In this document: positions 32,653 to 42,397 of the stretch, one piece after another
How the letters are laid out: each line of letters opens with the position of its first letter
How positions within the stretch are numbered: position 1 is the stretch's first letter
Source: Affinundibacterium seohonense
GTDB taxonomy: Bacteria > Pseudomonadota > Gammaproteobacteria > Burkholderiales > Burkholderiaceae_D
Assembly (NCBI RefSeq): GCF_014284305.1
Contig: NZ_JACOFW010000012.1
Coordinates: 62,001 to 126,000 of the forward strand
DNA: 64,000 nt
Reading direction: 5' to 3'
The notes under the pieces: model-generated
What the model was told of the DNA's origin: nothing
Database searches by the model: none
Seen by the model: the letters and a program-made list of their open reading frames with translations, nothing else
Made by a program: the position numbers and the translations under genes

Positions 32653-34830
32653 TTGAAACGATTTTTTATGCCTGTCTTTTACTCCGCCTCCCTACACCAC
32701 CAGATTTTAGCGTGCTCAATATTGAGCTATGTATGCAGTGCCCATGTGGTACATGCACAAGAAAATCTCGCGAACAAACCACCAGCAAAATCTGAACAAG
32801 AACAAAGGGTAGAGATCACGGCCAAGCAGTATGATGCGCGGCGCGAGGACACTGCCACAAAAATCGTGGTGACGGAAGAAGAAATTAAGCAATATGGTGA
32901 ATCCAATATCGCGGAGATTCTCAAACGGCAATCAGGCATTACCGTCAGCGGTAGTGAGATTCGTATGCGAGGTCTAGCCAATGGATACACGCAGATTCTT
33001 ATTGATGGCGAGCCGCTGCCAAGAGGCATGAGCATCGATACGATCAATGTTAATCAGATTAAACGCATAGAAATCCTACGTTCTGGCACGGCGGATATGA
33101 GCACAAGTGCCATCGCCGGCACCATTAATATCGTGATGAAGAAGATAGAGACGACAAGCCGCGATTTAATGATGAGTCTAAATCGATCTCCGACCGATTC
33201 ATTAAGGAATATCAATTTTATTCAATCGGATAAGAGCGACCAATTTTCCTACGGCATTAGTGTTCGCATTTTGGGAGGTACTTTCTCGGCGGCCAAAGAA
33301 AGAGAGTTGAATGAATGGGATGACTCAAAAACACAAGCTTCAACACAACACGCACGATTGCAAACAAAAACATCATACCCAGGACTCATTATCGATCCGC
33401 GTTTTACATGGGTATTAGGCAATGGCGATATCCTGACTTTAAAGAATAACGTGTTTTATCAAAAAGTATCGAGAAGTGATTTCACCGAGTGGGCATTTTG
33501 TAATGAAAAGACAAGGACACATGACGATAGAAAAGCACTGGGTTCTCAGCTCAATTGGGAGCGTCGTTTAGCCAATGAATTTGGCAATGAGTCTATACTC
33601 AAATTCAATCTTGGTTTTAATCATTTCAGTCTTGGAATAGCAGGTTCAGATCAAACTTTGAATACCAATTCCACATTACCCCTAACACGACAAACACAAA
33701 TTAATGAAACGCATCAGGATTGGAAATCAACAGGAAGTTACGTGACTTCGCTCGCCAAAACACACATTATTAAAAGTGGATGGGATAGTGCTTTCAGCGC
33801 TTCTGACAGTCGTAGAAACCAAAAGAATGATCAAACTGCGATACAAGCTAAGGACTTGAACGATAAGAGCCAAGTGCAAATTCAGCGCGCAGCATTTTAT
33901 GTACAAGATGAATGGCAAACTACGCCGACTTGGTCAAACTATCTGGGCGTGCGTTGGGAAATGTTTCAGACCAAAGGATCGGGCGATAATTTTAGCCAGT
34001 TTAAAAATAACACTAGTGTATTAAGTCCAATATTGCAGAGCTTGTGGAAGCTGCCAGATAGTAAGGGAAATCAAGTCAGGCTGGCAATTGCTCGCAGCTT
34101 TAAAAATCCGGATGCGGCAGACTTAATTCCGACGAATTTTACAGGCTTAAACAATCAGTCTGCATTTCCAGAAAGAAGTGGCAATCCATTTTTAAAACCA
34201 GAAATAGCCTTAGGTCTTGATGCGGGGTTTGAACATTTTGGTGATAATGGTGTGAAATACAGTGTGACTTCCTATCTTAAAAAGATTGAAAACGTCATCC
34301 GCCGGGAGATTAGTGAGATCAATCAACGCTGGGTTGATATGCCCGTCAATGATGGTGATGCACAAGCGCATGGCATCGAACTCGACACCAAATTTCCCTT
34401 ATCAGTGTTATTCGAAGGTGGCAAAAATATTGAATTCAGAGCGAATGCCGCCCGCAATTGGTCGTCTGTTGATAATGTCCCTGCACCCAATAATCGGTTT
34501 GCGCAGCAAGCACGTTTATCTGCCAACACTGGGATAGATTACAAAGCGAATGATAGTTGGTCAGGTGGCGCGTCCTATACCTTCACAAGCGGCGGTCGAT
34601 TTCAATTATCCCGAAAAAACAGTCGCTACAGTAGTGTGAGTCGCCGTTTGGATGCATTTGTGAAGTGGAAATGGAACAAGGAGACCACAATGCGATTTGT
34701 TGTGAGAAATTTGCTAGCGCAAGACAACCTCAGTATCCAACAATATGTCAGCAGTAAGCTCAAAACCACGAATCAGGAATTTTCCCCTTCGTTCAGGCAA
34801 TTTGGGGTCACGATAGAAATGAAATTGTGA
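32653..34830 (+). CDS. TonB-dependent outer-membrane receptor (second)
   Basis: This is a 725-residue TonB-dependent receptor with a signal peptide ending VVHAQEN. The TTG 32653 start (MKRFFMPVF) gives a basic N-terminus; ATG 32668 is the alternative and lacks it. The plug domain is at about residues 50-160 (VEITAKQYDARREDT, NIAEILKRQSGITVSG, EIRMRGLANGYTQILIDGEP, RIEILRSGTADMSTSAIAGTINI in part). The remainder is barrel. The last residues, FGVTIEMKL, end in Leu instead of the usual Phe. The barrel is on the short side. No siderophore gene or Fur box is convincing nearby, so the cargo is unknown. It is convergent with the NUDIX gene, with nine bases between the two ends. Confidence 0.88.
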   Translation: MKRFFMPVFYSASLHHQILACSILSYVCSAHVVHAQENLANKPPAKSEQEQRVEITAKQYDARREDTATKIVVTEEEIKQYGESNIAEILKRQSGITVSGSEIRMRGLANGYTQILIDGEPLPRGMSIDTINVNQIKRIEILRSGTADMSTSAIAGTINIVMKKIETTSRDLMMSLNRSPTDSLRNINFIQSDKSDQFSYGISVRILGGTFSAAKERELNEWDDSKTQASTQHARLQTKTSYPGLIIDPRFTWVLGNGDILTLKNNVFYQKVSRSDFTEWAFCNEKTRTHDDRKALGSQLNWERRLANEFGNESILKFNLGFNHFSLGIAGSDQTLNTNSTLPLTRQTQINETHQDWKSTGSYVTSLAKTHIIKSGWDSAFSASDSRRNQKNDQTAIQAKDLNDKSQVQIQRAAFYVQDEWQTTPTWSNYLGVRWEMFQTKGSGDNFSQFKNNTSVLSPILQSLWKLPDSKGNQVRLAIARSFKNPDAADLIPTNFTGLNNQSAFPERSGNPFLKPEIALGLDAGFEHFGDNGVKYSVTSYLKKIENVIRREISEINQRWVDMPVNDGDAQAHGIELDTKFPLSVLFEGGKNIEFRANAARNWSSVDNVPAPNNRFAQQARLSANTGIDYKANDSWSGGASYTFTSGGRFQLSRKNSRYSSVSRRLDAFVKWKWNKETTMRFVVRNLLAQDNLSIQQYVSSKLKTTNQEFSPSFRQFGVTIEMKL

Positions 34831-34839
34831 TGAGGTAGT

Positions 34840-35421
34840 TCACACTGACCATTCTTGCTTAAGAATTTTATCTAACCAAAATGCACCGATGACGGTTTTC
34901 ACATCGGTGATTTTTCCTGATTTGACCCATTCCAAGACTTCGGATACTGGCGCAGTGAAGGTTTCTAGAAACTCTTCTTCATCGAGTTTTGCCTCACCTA
35001 CAATCAAGCCACGTGCCAGATAAATATCCAAATGTTCATCTGCATAGGCAATCGCATTATGGATAGTGCAGAGGAATTGCCAATCAGTGGCGGTGTAGCC
35101 TGTCTCTTCCTTGAGCTCACGTTTTGCGCAAACTAAAGAGTCTTCGTTTGGATCAATCTTTCCGGCGGGGAATTCTAGAAAGACTTGATTGAGTGGATAG
35201 CGAAACTGGCGTTCCATCAAGACTGTGCCATCTTCAAATAATGGCAGAATCACGACCGCACCAGGATGTTTGATGTATTCACGCGTGACCAGATTCCCAT
35301 CTGGCAGTCTGACCGTATCTTTTTCTACGTGCAGGAAACTACCTTGATAGACACGTTGGCTATCAACTTTAATTTCGGCTAATTGGGGATTTTGATCTGG
35401 AGCGAGATCAAGGATATTCAT
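34840..35421 (-). CDS. NUDIX hydrolase, ADP-ribose pyrophosphatase-like
   Basis: This NUDIX enzyme of 193 residues most resembles the ADP-ribose/NDP-sugar pyrophosphatase group. The NUDIX box spans residues 87-109, GX5EX7REUXEEXGU, visible as GKIDPNEDSLVCAKRELKEETG, with the metal-binding REL-EE core (residues 101-106). The N-terminal domain (SQRVYQGSFLHVEKDTVRLPDG) is typical of this group. It is the last gene of a long leftward run after the nuo operon and DUF2818, which lies 15 bases upstream, so it is likely co-transcribed. The same nuoN-DUF2818-NUDIX order is common in Burkholderiales. Exact substrate not determined. Confidence 0.92.
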   Translation of the reverse strand: MNILDLAPDQNPQLAEIKVDSQRVYQGSFLHVEKDTVRLPDGNLVTREYIKHPGAVVILPLFEDGTVLMERQFRYPLNQVFLEFPAGKIDPNEDSLVCAKRELKEETGYTATDWQFLCTIHNAIAYADEHLDIYLARGLIVGEAKLDEEEFLETFTAPVSEVLEWVKSGKITDVKTVIGAFWLDKILKQEWSV

Positions 35422-35436
35422 GTTTGGTATGAATTT

Positions 35437-35739
35437 TTAGGTAGCGCGTTTGAGAAGATAGCGATAGACGAAACCAGGAAAAGAAAACACAGTGAATAAG
35501 CAAACCGTGATCGCGAAAAATTCCCAGCGTTGTTCAAATCGATTACCAACGTTTGCTTCCAGTAAAAAGCCTAAAGCACCAACGCCAAAATACAAGACGA
35601 TCAATTCGGCTAAGCGCAACCAGACTGTCTTTTCACGACTTAAACGGATTAAGCCGAAGACGCGCTCTGTGACAAACGGCAGGCTAGCGGCAAGAAGTGC
35701 CACAATAATCACAAGCCAACTAGATAGTGATGTATTCAA
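35437..35739 (-). CDS. DUF2818-family membrane protein
   Basis: This 100-residue inner-membrane protein has about three hydrophobic segments (WLVIIVALLAASLPFV; LIVLYFGVGALGFLLEA; FAITVCLFTVFSFPGFVY) and a conserved EQRWEFF motif between the second and third. It matches the DUF2818 family found next to nuoN in Burkholderiales. It seems to start at TTG 35739; a stop codon lies just upstream in frame and AGAG is close by. It is 30 bases downstream of nuoN, so it is probably part of the complex I transcript. A link to complex I assembly is possible, but its function is not known. Confidence 0.88.
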   Translation of the reverse strand: MNTSLSSWLVIIVALLAASLPFVTERVFGLIRLSREKTVWLRLAELIVLYFGVGALGFLLEANVGNRFEQRWEFFAITVCLFTVFSFPGFVYRYLLKRAT

Positions 35740-35769
35740 AGCACTTCTCTTTTATATGAGGATGAAAAA

Positions 35770-37248
35770 TTAAGACGCCAAACTACTCTTGATGGCATCG
35801 ATACAGCTTTGCAATAATGTCCCTGGCATGATGCCCAGAGCTAAAACTGCTAAACCATTTGCACTGAGAACTATTTTCAGGTCCATGTGAGCAACGATCG
35901 GTGATGTGTCAACTGGCTCATCGAAGTACATGACTTTAACAATACGCAAGTAGTAGAACGCACCAATCAATGAGAACAGAACCGCCAATACAGCTAACCA
36001 AACCTGACCAGCAGCTACTACCGATGACAATACCGACAACTTCGCATAGAAGCCCATTAATGGAGGGATACCTGCCAACGAGAACATCAACAGCAACATG
36101 ATAAAGGCGAACCATTTACTACGTTTATTCAGGCCTTTGAGATCCGAAATGTTTTCTGCTTCAAATCCAGCACGCGACAACAACAAAATAATGCCGAAGG
36201 TACCCAAAGTTGTCATTACATAGGTGATTGCATAGAACATCGACGCGCTATACGCTTCGCCCGCTAGCGTGATGTTGCCATTTGACACGCCTGAGAGGAA
36301 GCCGAGGAGCATGAAGCCCATTTGAGAGATCGTGGAATAAGCCAGCATCCGTTTTAAATTGGTCTGTGCGATCGCGGTAATATTACCAATCGCCATCGAC
36401 ATGACCGCCAAGACCATCAGCATTTGCTGCCAATCGACCACTTGCGGAAACAGCCCCTCTACCAATAAGCGGAAGGTGATAGCAAAAGCCGCCAATTTAG
36501 GCGCACCACCCAATAACAAGGTAACGACAGTAGGAGAACCTTGATAGACGTCCGGAACCCACATATGGAATGGAACAACACCCAACTTAAACGCGAGTCC
36601 TGCAACTAAGAACACGATACCAAAAACTAGGATCGTTTTATTTGCCGTCGCAGACGCGGCAATCTTGGACATTTCATTTAAATTCAAGGTACCTGTTGCG
36701 CCGTACAACATCGAAATACCATACAACAAGAAACCAGAAGCCAAAGCACCAAGCACAAAGTACTTCATCGCTGCTTCAGTCGATGCAGTGTGATCGCGAC
36801 GCAATGCAACCAACGCATACAAAGCCAAAGACATTAATTCCAAACCAAGATAAATAATCAAAAGATTATTACCAGAGATCATCACCATCTGGCCCAACAA
36901 AGCGAACAACGCCAGAACATAAAATTCACCACCTAGCAGACCTTTCGTCATGCCACGGTCAGTTGCATACTGGCGGCCATAGATGAAGGTCACACCAACC
37001 GCAATGTAACTAAACATTTTCAATAAATTCGACATTGCGTCTGAAACGAACATATTGTTACTCAGATAAACCGAGCCGCTTGTCGTCCCATTCATAGTCA
37101 ATACACCACAAACACCGAGCGATAACAGACTCAGTGCATAGGTAATATTTCGCTTGTCATCGGCCAGGAACATATCAATCAGCAAAATTGCGCAGATTGA
37201 CACTAGCAGAAATACTTCTGGATAAAGTGATGGTGGAATCAGGTTCAT
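35770..37248 (-). CDS. nuoN: NADH-quinone oxidoreductase subunit N
   Basis: NuoN is one of the three antiporter-like, proton-pumping membrane subunits of complex I. It has 492 residues and about 14 membrane segments. Seen: [15 protein letters not shown] with the essential Glu, [21 protein letters not shown] with the conserved Lys and His, and [14 protein letters not shown]. The Glu-Lys pattern is that of an active antiporter subunit. It is the last nuo gene, 28 bases after nuoM, and DUF2818 follows. Confidence 0.97.
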   Translation of the reverse strand: MNLIPPSLYPEVFLLVSICAILLIDMFLADDKRNITYALSLLSLGVCGVLTMNGTTSGSVYLSNNMFVSDAMSNLLKMFSYIAVGVTFIYGRQYATDRGMTKGLLGGEFYVLALFALLGQMVMISGNNLLIIYLGLELMSLALYALVALRRDHTASTEAAMKYFVLGALASGFLLYGISMLYGATGTLNLNEMSKIAASATANKTILVFGIVFLVAGLAFKLGVVPFHMWVPDVYQGSPTVVTLLLGGAPKLAAFAITFRLLVEGLFPQVVDWQQMLMVLAVMSMAIGNITAIAQTNLKRMLAYSTISQMGFMLLGFLSGVSNGNITLAGEAYSASMFYAITYVMTTLGTFGIILLLSRAGFEAENISDLKGLNKRSKWFAFIMLLLMFSLAGIPPLMGFYAKLSVLSSVVAAGQVWLAVLAVLFSLIGAFYYLRIVKVMYFDEPVDTSPIVAHMDLKIVLSANGLAVLALGIMPGTLLQSCIDAIKSSLAS

Positions 37249-37276
37249 ATTATTGATTTCTAATTTCTAATGACGA

Positions 37277-38770
37277 CTATGGAGCAATTTTAGATGTTGC
37301 GACATGCTTCAACAAATCAGCCACGGAGACTTGCATCGCATCTGTGAACGGCGCTGGATAGACACCCATCGCAATGACAGCAATTGCCAAGATACCCAAC
37401 ATGAAGAATTCACGCGTATTTAAGTCGGTCAATTTGGCGACGTGGTCATGCGTAATCGCACCAAAAACGACACGCTTCACCATCCATAAAGAATAAGCTG
37501 CACCGAAGATTAAGGCCGTTGCTGCCAACATACCGATCCAGAAATTAAACTTAACCGCACCGATGATGACCATGAATTCACCAACAAAACCTGAAGTCGC
37601 TGGCAAGCCGCAATTTGCCATTGAGAACAACACAAACAGTGCCGCAAACTTAGGCATGGTATTGACTACTCCACCGTAATCAGCGATTTCGCGTGAATGC
37701 ACGCGGTCATACAAAACGCCAATACACAAGAACATCGCAGCGGAAATAAAGCCGTGAGAAATCATTTGCACGATCGCGCCCTGCACCGCTAATTCATTAA
37801 ACATGAAGAAGCCAAGTGTCACGAAGCCCATATGCGCAATGGAAGAATAAGCAACCAGTTTTTTCATATCTTTCTGGACCAATGCAACCAAACCAATATA
37901 AATCACGGCAATCAAAGACAGCGTAATCATCATGCCAGACAAATAGTGGCTAGCATCTGGCGCGATTGGCAATGAGAAACGCAAGAACCCGTATGCACCA
38001 AGTTTCAGCATAATCGCCGCCAACACGACTGAGCCACCAGTTGGTGCTTCAACGTGGGCGTCCGGCAGCCACGTATGCACAGGCCACATCGGCACTTTGA
38101 CAGCAAACGCCATTAAGAAGGCGACGAACAATAAGATTTGCTCATGCAGGCTCAACGGTAATTGATGCCAAGCCAAGATATCGAAAGATTGATTCGATTT
38201 AAAGTAGAGATAAATAATCGCTACTAAGGTCAACAAAGAACCAAGCAAGGTATATAGGAAAAACTTAAACGCTGCATAAACCCGATTTGGTCCACCCCAG
38301 ACACCAACAATGATGTACATGGGAATCAAAGTCGCTTCGAAGAATACGTAGAACAACAAACCATCAGTGGCACAGAAAACACCAATCATGAGGCCGGACA
38401 AAATAAGGAACGCGCCCATGTATTGCGCAACGTTTTTTTCGATGACTTCCCATGCTGCGATCACGACAATCACTGTAATGAAAGCCGTCAACGGCACCAA
38501 CCACATAGAAATACCATCAACACCTAAAGCATAGAAAGCGTGAAAGCGTTCGATCCAATTCATACGTTCTACGAATTGCATGCCATGCGCGGCATTGTCG
38601 AAACCTTGAATTACTGGAATTGTCACAGCAAAGCTAAACAGCGAACCAACCAAAGCAATGAGACGAACCAAGCTAGGATTCTTATCACGACCAAAAGCTA
38701 ATACGAAAACGCCAAATGCGATTGGTAACCAGATCGACAGGCTTAATAATGGAGAGTTTGACAGCATCAT
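37277..38770 (-). CDS. nuoM: NADH-quinone oxidoreductase subunit M
   Basis: NuoM is the middle antiporter-like membrane subunit of complex I. It is 497 residues long. Seen: LFYVFFEATLIPMYIIVGVWGG with the proton-pathway Glu, KVPMWPVHTWLPDAHVEAPT with the conserved Lys, and AYSSIAHMGFVTLG. The start is ATG 38770 (MMLSNSP), though the second Met is equally possible. It lies between nuoL, 20 bases upstream, and nuoN. Confidence 0.97.
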   Translation of the reverse strand: MMLSNSPLLSLSIWLPIAFGVFVLAFGRDKNPSLVRLIALVGSLFSFAVTIPVIQGFDNAAHGMQFVERMNWIERFHAFYALGVDGISMWLVPLTAFITVIVVIAAWEVIEKNVAQYMGAFLILSGLMIGVFCATDGLLFYVFFEATLIPMYIIVGVWGGPNRVYAAFKFFLYTLLGSLLTLVAIIYLYFKSNQSFDILAWHQLPLSLHEQILLFVAFLMAFAVKVPMWPVHTWLPDAHVEAPTGGSVVLAAIMLKLGAYGFLRFSLPIAPDASHYLSGMMITLSLIAVIYIGLVALVQKDMKKLVAYSSIAHMGFVTLGFFMFNELAVQGAIVQMISHGFISAAMFLCIGVLYDRVHSREIADYGGVVNTMPKFAALFVLFSMANCGLPATSGFVGEFMVIIGAVKFNFWIGMLAATALIFGAAYSLWMVKRVVFGAITHDHVAKLTDLNTREFFMLGILAIAVIAMGVYPAPFTDAMQVSVADLLKHVATSKIAP

Positions 38771-38790
38771 GATTATCTTATTATGGTCAC

Positions 38791-40815
38791 TTATTTAACA
38801 AATGGGAGAGGCATGAAATAAATCAAGAAGCCTAAAACACCCAAGATCATTACCAGCGCATAGTGATAGATGAAACCAGTCTGGAATAGGCGAATCAATT
38901 TAGAAAATAAGCCGACCAGCTTCGCACTACCATTCACCACTAAACCATCGATCAATCCCTTATCACCGATATTCCACAACCCACCACCCAATAAACGTGC
39001 ACCACCGGCGAACACGACTTCATTGAATTTATCCATGTAGTATTTGTTGTCGAGTAGTGTAAAGACGGCACTAAACTTTTGCTTGATCATGGTTGGAATC
39101 GAAGGTTTCACCATGTAGAAATAGTAGGACAATGCCACGCCGGCAACAGCTAACCAGAATGGTGCTGTTTGCAGAGAATGGATAGCCATCGCTTTCCAAT
39201 CATGGAACTCTGCCTTCAGCTCATTCATTGCATGATGTGAGTGGTGGTCAATAAAAATCACATCTTTAAAAAAGTCACCGTACAACATAGGTTGTATCGT
39301 GTACAAGCCAATGAAGACAGATGGAATCGCCAACAATACGAGAGGCACCCAAACCACCGCTGGAGACTCATGCGGTTTTTGTCCTGGTGCTAAGCCATGA
39401 TGGTGATCATCGTGTCCGTGCGCATCATGTGCATGTCCAAAGTTTTCTTTACCATGGAAGACCAAGAAATACATACGGAAAGAATAGAACGCGGTCACGA
39501 ATACACCCGCCAACACCGCAAACTTAGCAAAGCCAGCACCTGGCAAATGCGACAGCATAACAGCTTCGATAATCGAATCTTTTGAATAGAAACCTGAGAA
39601 AAATGGCGTACCAATCAATGCTAAAGAACCTAACAATGAAGTAAACCAAGTTACTTTCATGTACTTACGCAGACCACCCATATTACGTATGTCTTGATCA
39701 TGATGCATACCAATAATCACTGAACCGGCCGCTAAGAACAACAAAGCTTTAAAGAAAGCATGCGTCATCAAATGGAATACGGCCACTGAATAAGCAGATG
39801 CGCCTAAAGCCACAGTCATATAACCTAATTGAGACAGGGTTGAGTAAGCAACCACGCGCTTAATATCGTTTTGAATAATGCCAAGGAAACCCATGAACAA
39901 TGCGGTAATAGAACCAATGATCATGATGAAATTCAACGCTGTATCTGACATTTCAAACAAAGGTGACATACGTGCCACCATGAAAATGCCAGCTGTCACC
40001 ATCGTTGCAGCGTGAATCAAAGCAGAAATCGGGGTTGGGCCTTCCATAGAATCAGGCAACCAAACGTGCAGTGGGAACTGCGCAGATTTACCCATAGCAC
40101 CGATAAACAAACAGATACAGGCGACAGTAATCAGCATCCAGTCAGTGCCTGGCAACATCAAAGGAGCTAGCTCTGCTTTTTTCGCAAAGACTTCTGCATA
40201 ATCCATCGAGCCTGCGTAAGCCACTAATAAACCGATACCTAAAATAAAACCAAAGTCACCAACACGATTCACCAAGAAGGCTTTCATGTTTGCATAAATA
40301 GCAGTTGGCTTGGTGTACCAGAAACCGATCAACAGATAAGAGACCAGACCGACTGCTTCCCAGCCGAAGAACAACTGCAAGAAGTTATTGCTCATCACAA
40401 GCATTAACATCGAGAAAGTAAACAAGGAAATGTAAGCAAAGAAGCGGTTGTAGCCTTCGTCTTCTGCCATATAACCAACAGTGTAGATATGCACCATCAA
40501 TGACACGAAGGTCACGACGCACATCATCATTGCGGTCAAGCTATCGACGAGGAAACCAACTTCCAGTTTCAAACTACCAACCGTCATCCAATGATACAAA
40601 GTGCCATTGTAGCTTGCTCCAGCCATGACATCGGATAAGGTCATACAGGACAACACAAACGCAACCAATACGCCAAGAATAGTCGCCGTGTGCGACACCT
40701 TGCGACCAACCACGTTGCCGAAAAACTTGGTGCCTAACAGACCTGCAATCGCAGCGCCAGCAAGTGGCGCTAACGGTACTGCCAGCAATAAATGTGGGTT
40801 AAGTTGCCCCGCCAT
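38791..40815 (-). CDS. nuoL: NADH-quinone oxidoreductase subunit L
   Basis: NuoL is the distal antiporter-like subunit of complex I and carries the long lateral helix that couples quinone reduction to proton pumping. It is 674 residues long. Seen: LQLFFGWEAVGLVSYLLIGFW with the essential Glu, KSAQFPLHVWLPDSMEGPTP with the conserved Lys, and AYSTLSQLGYM. A loop near residue 460 has the histidine-rich sequence HAHDAHGHDDHHHG, which is common in proteobacterial NuoL to varying lengths and may bind metal. The start ATG 40815 has AAGGGTC upstream. A 78-base gap separates it from nuoK. Confidence 0.97.
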   Translation of the reverse strand: MAGQLNPHLLLAVPLAPLAGAAIAGLLGTKFFGNVVGRKVSHTATILGVLVAFVLSCMTLSDVMAGASYNGTLYHWMTVGSLKLEVGFLVDSLTAMMMCVVTFVSLMVHIYTVGYMAEDEGYNRFFAYISLFTFSMLMLVMSNNFLQLFFGWEAVGLVSYLLIGFWYTKPTAIYANMKAFLVNRVGDFGFILGIGLLVAYAGSMDYAEVFAKKAELAPLMLPGTDWMLITVACICLFIGAMGKSAQFPLHVWLPDSMEGPTPISALIHAATMVTAGIFMVARMSPLFEMSDTALNFIMIIGSITALFMGFLGIIQNDIKRVVAYSTLSQLGYMTVALGASAYSVAVFHLMTHAFFKALLFLAAGSVIIGMHHDQDIRNMGGLRKYMKVTWFTSLLGSLALIGTPFFSGFYSKDSIIEAVMLSHLPGAGFAKFAVLAGVFVTAFYSFRMYFLVFHGKENFGHAHDAHGHDDHHHGLAPGQKPHESPAVVWVPLVLLAIPSVFIGLYTIQPMLYGDFFKDVIFIDHHSHHAMNELKAEFHDWKAMAIHSLQTAPFWLAVAGVALSYYFYMVKPSIPTMIKQKFSAVFTLLDNKYYMDKFNEVVFAGGARLLGGGLWNIGDKGLIDGLVVNGSAKLVGLFSKLIRLFQTGFIYHYALVMILGVLGFLIYFMPLPFVK

Positions 40816-40893
40816 AATGACCCTTTTTTATCTTAATTCTTTTAAATTCTCGAACTATCTAATCTGTCTTTACATCAGCAAAGCAAAAATAGC

Positions 40894-41202
40894 TTAGCCT
40901 TTGAGTGTACCTAAATCCTCAACATTGATCGTATCCAGATTACGGAACATCACAACCAAAATCGCCAAACCAATTGCGGATTCTGCCGCCGCGACGGTCA
41001 AAATAAAGAACACAAAAATCTGGCCTGCCGCATCGCCAAGATAATGGGAGAACGCAACAAAATTCATGTTAACCGCCAATAACATCAATTCAATCGACAT
41101 CAATAAAACAATGATGTTTTTGCGATTCATGAAAATACCGACAATGGAAATTGCGAATAAAATCGCACCTAAAATCAAAAAATGGGTCAGTGTCAAAGTC
41201 AT
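40894..41202 (-). CDS. nuoK: NADH-quinone oxidoreductase subunit K
   Basis: NuoK is a three-helix subunit of complex I (102 residues), homologous to MrpC. Two conserved glutamates in the membrane are visible: [11 protein letters not shown] (helix 2) and [13 protein letters not shown] (helix 3). It begins immediately after the nuoJ stop codon (TAA directly followed by ATG), a sign of translational coupling. Confidence 0.97.
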   Translation of the reverse strand: MTLTLTHFLILGAILFAISIVGIFMNRKNIIVLLMSIELMLLAVNMNFVAFSHYLGDAAGQIFVFFILTVAAAESAIGLAILVVMFRNLDTINVEDLGTLKG

Positions 41203-41850
41203 TTATGCACCTGTGTTTTCTGCATTTGTCTGCGCGTCTGATTTTGCGTTCGCCCGTTCAGACTCTGCCTTCATACTAACGATACGGATACGATCAGCAC
41301 GTTTTACTTTGACTGCCGCCGCTGGATCAAAATATTTACTATCTTTACGACGGCGCAATGTTAATGCCACCGCCGCGACAATCGCCAGCAAGAGAATGGC
41401 TGCGGCAACTTCGAACGCAAATACGTAGTTCGTAAAGATTTCAATACCTAAGGCTTTTGTTACACCAATCTCGTTAGCGGCTGCTGGAACGGTGTTATCA
41501 GGACGCAAAAATCCTTTCAATAACACTGCGGACATTTCTAATGCGACGATAACGCCAACGATTGCTGCCAAAGGCAATCGCCCCCAGAATCCTTCACGCA
41601 TCTTATCCATATTAATATCAAGCATCATAACAACGAATAAGAACAAGACCATGACAGCACCGACATAAACCAACACCAGCACGATTGCTAAAAATTCTGC
41701 TTTCAACAACAACCAGATACCAGCGGCTGTAAAAAACGATAACACCAAAAACAAGGCTGCATGTACCGGATTACGCGCGGTAATCACTTGCGTCGCAGCG
41801 ATAATCAAAATCGCTGAGAATGCATAAAATAAGGCAGTAACAAAATCCAT
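41203..41850 (-). CDS. nuoJ: NADH-quinone oxidoreductase subunit J
   Basis: NuoJ is a five-helix membrane subunit of complex I with the pi-bulge helix TM3. It has 215 residues. Seen: NPVHAALFLVLSFFTAAGIWLLL, and VLVYVGAVMVLFLFVVMML containing the conserved Tyr-Val-Gly. The hydrophilic C-terminal tail (LRRRKDSKYFDPAAAVKVKRADRIR in parts) runs past the membrane part and is rich in charged residues. It sits 18 bases after nuoI and is directly adjacent to nuoK. Confidence 0.96.
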   Translation of the reverse strand: MDFVTALFYAFSAILIIAATQVITARNPVHAALFLVLSFFTAAGIWLLLKAEFLAIVLVLVYVGAVMVLFLFVVMMLDINMDKMREGFWGRLPLAAIVGVIVALEMSAVLLKGFLRPDNTVPAAANEIGVTKALGIEIFTNYVFAFEVAAAILLLAIVAAVALTLRRRKDSKYFDPAAAVKVKRADRIRIVSMKAESERANAKSDAQTNAENTGA

Positions 41851-41868
41851 AATTCAGCTCTTCCAGTC

Positions 41869-42357
41869 TTAGCGGTATTTGGCGTCAGCTTGACGTGCTG
41901 CCGCGATTTCTGGTTCGTAACGATCACCCACTGCGAGCAACATCTCTTTAGTGAAATACAAATCACCACGCTTCTCACCGTGATACTCAAGAACATGCGT
42001 CTCGACAATAGAATCAACAGGGCAAGACTCTTCGCAGAACCCACAGAAAATACATTTAGTCAGATCAATGTCGTAACGGGTAGTACGACGTGAGCCGTCT
42101 TCACGCTGATCGGACTCAATCGTGATTGCCATCGCTGGACAAACTGCCTCACACAATTTACAGGCGATACAACGCTCTTCCCCGTTAGGATAGCGACGTA
42201 GCGCATGCAAGCCACGAAAACGTGGCGATTGTGGTGTTTTTTCTTCTGGAAATTGCACCGTAATCTTGCGCGCAAACATATAGCGACCTGTCAAGGCTAA
42301 GCCTTTGATCAACTCGCGCAGCATTAAGCTGCCAAAGAAATCCTTAATTGCTTCCAT
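41869..42357 (-). CDS. nuoI: NADH-quinone oxidoreductase subunit I
   Basis: NuoI is the ferredoxin-like peripheral subunit that carries clusters N6a and N6b. Two complete 4Fe-4S motifs are visible: [12 protein letters not shown] and [12 protein letters not shown]. It has 162 residues, and the N-terminal amphipathic helix ([18 protein letters not shown]) is that which contacts the membrane arm. The gap to nuoH is about 40 bases and holds a short direct repeat of ATTATTTGC-type sequence (42356-42376), which gives two near-identical candidate ends but no change in the start. Confidence 0.97.
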   Translation of the reverse strand: MEAIKDFFGSLMLRELIKGLALTGRYMFARKITVQFPEEKTPQSPRFRGLHALRRYPNGEERCIACKLCEAVCPAMAITIESDQREDGSRRTTRYDIDLTKCIFCGFCEESCPVDSIVETHVLEYHGEKRGDLYFTKEMLLAVGDRYEPEIAAARQADAKYR

Positions 42358-42397
42358 TATTTGCTTCCATTATTTGCTGGCATTTTGCTTTAGCCGA

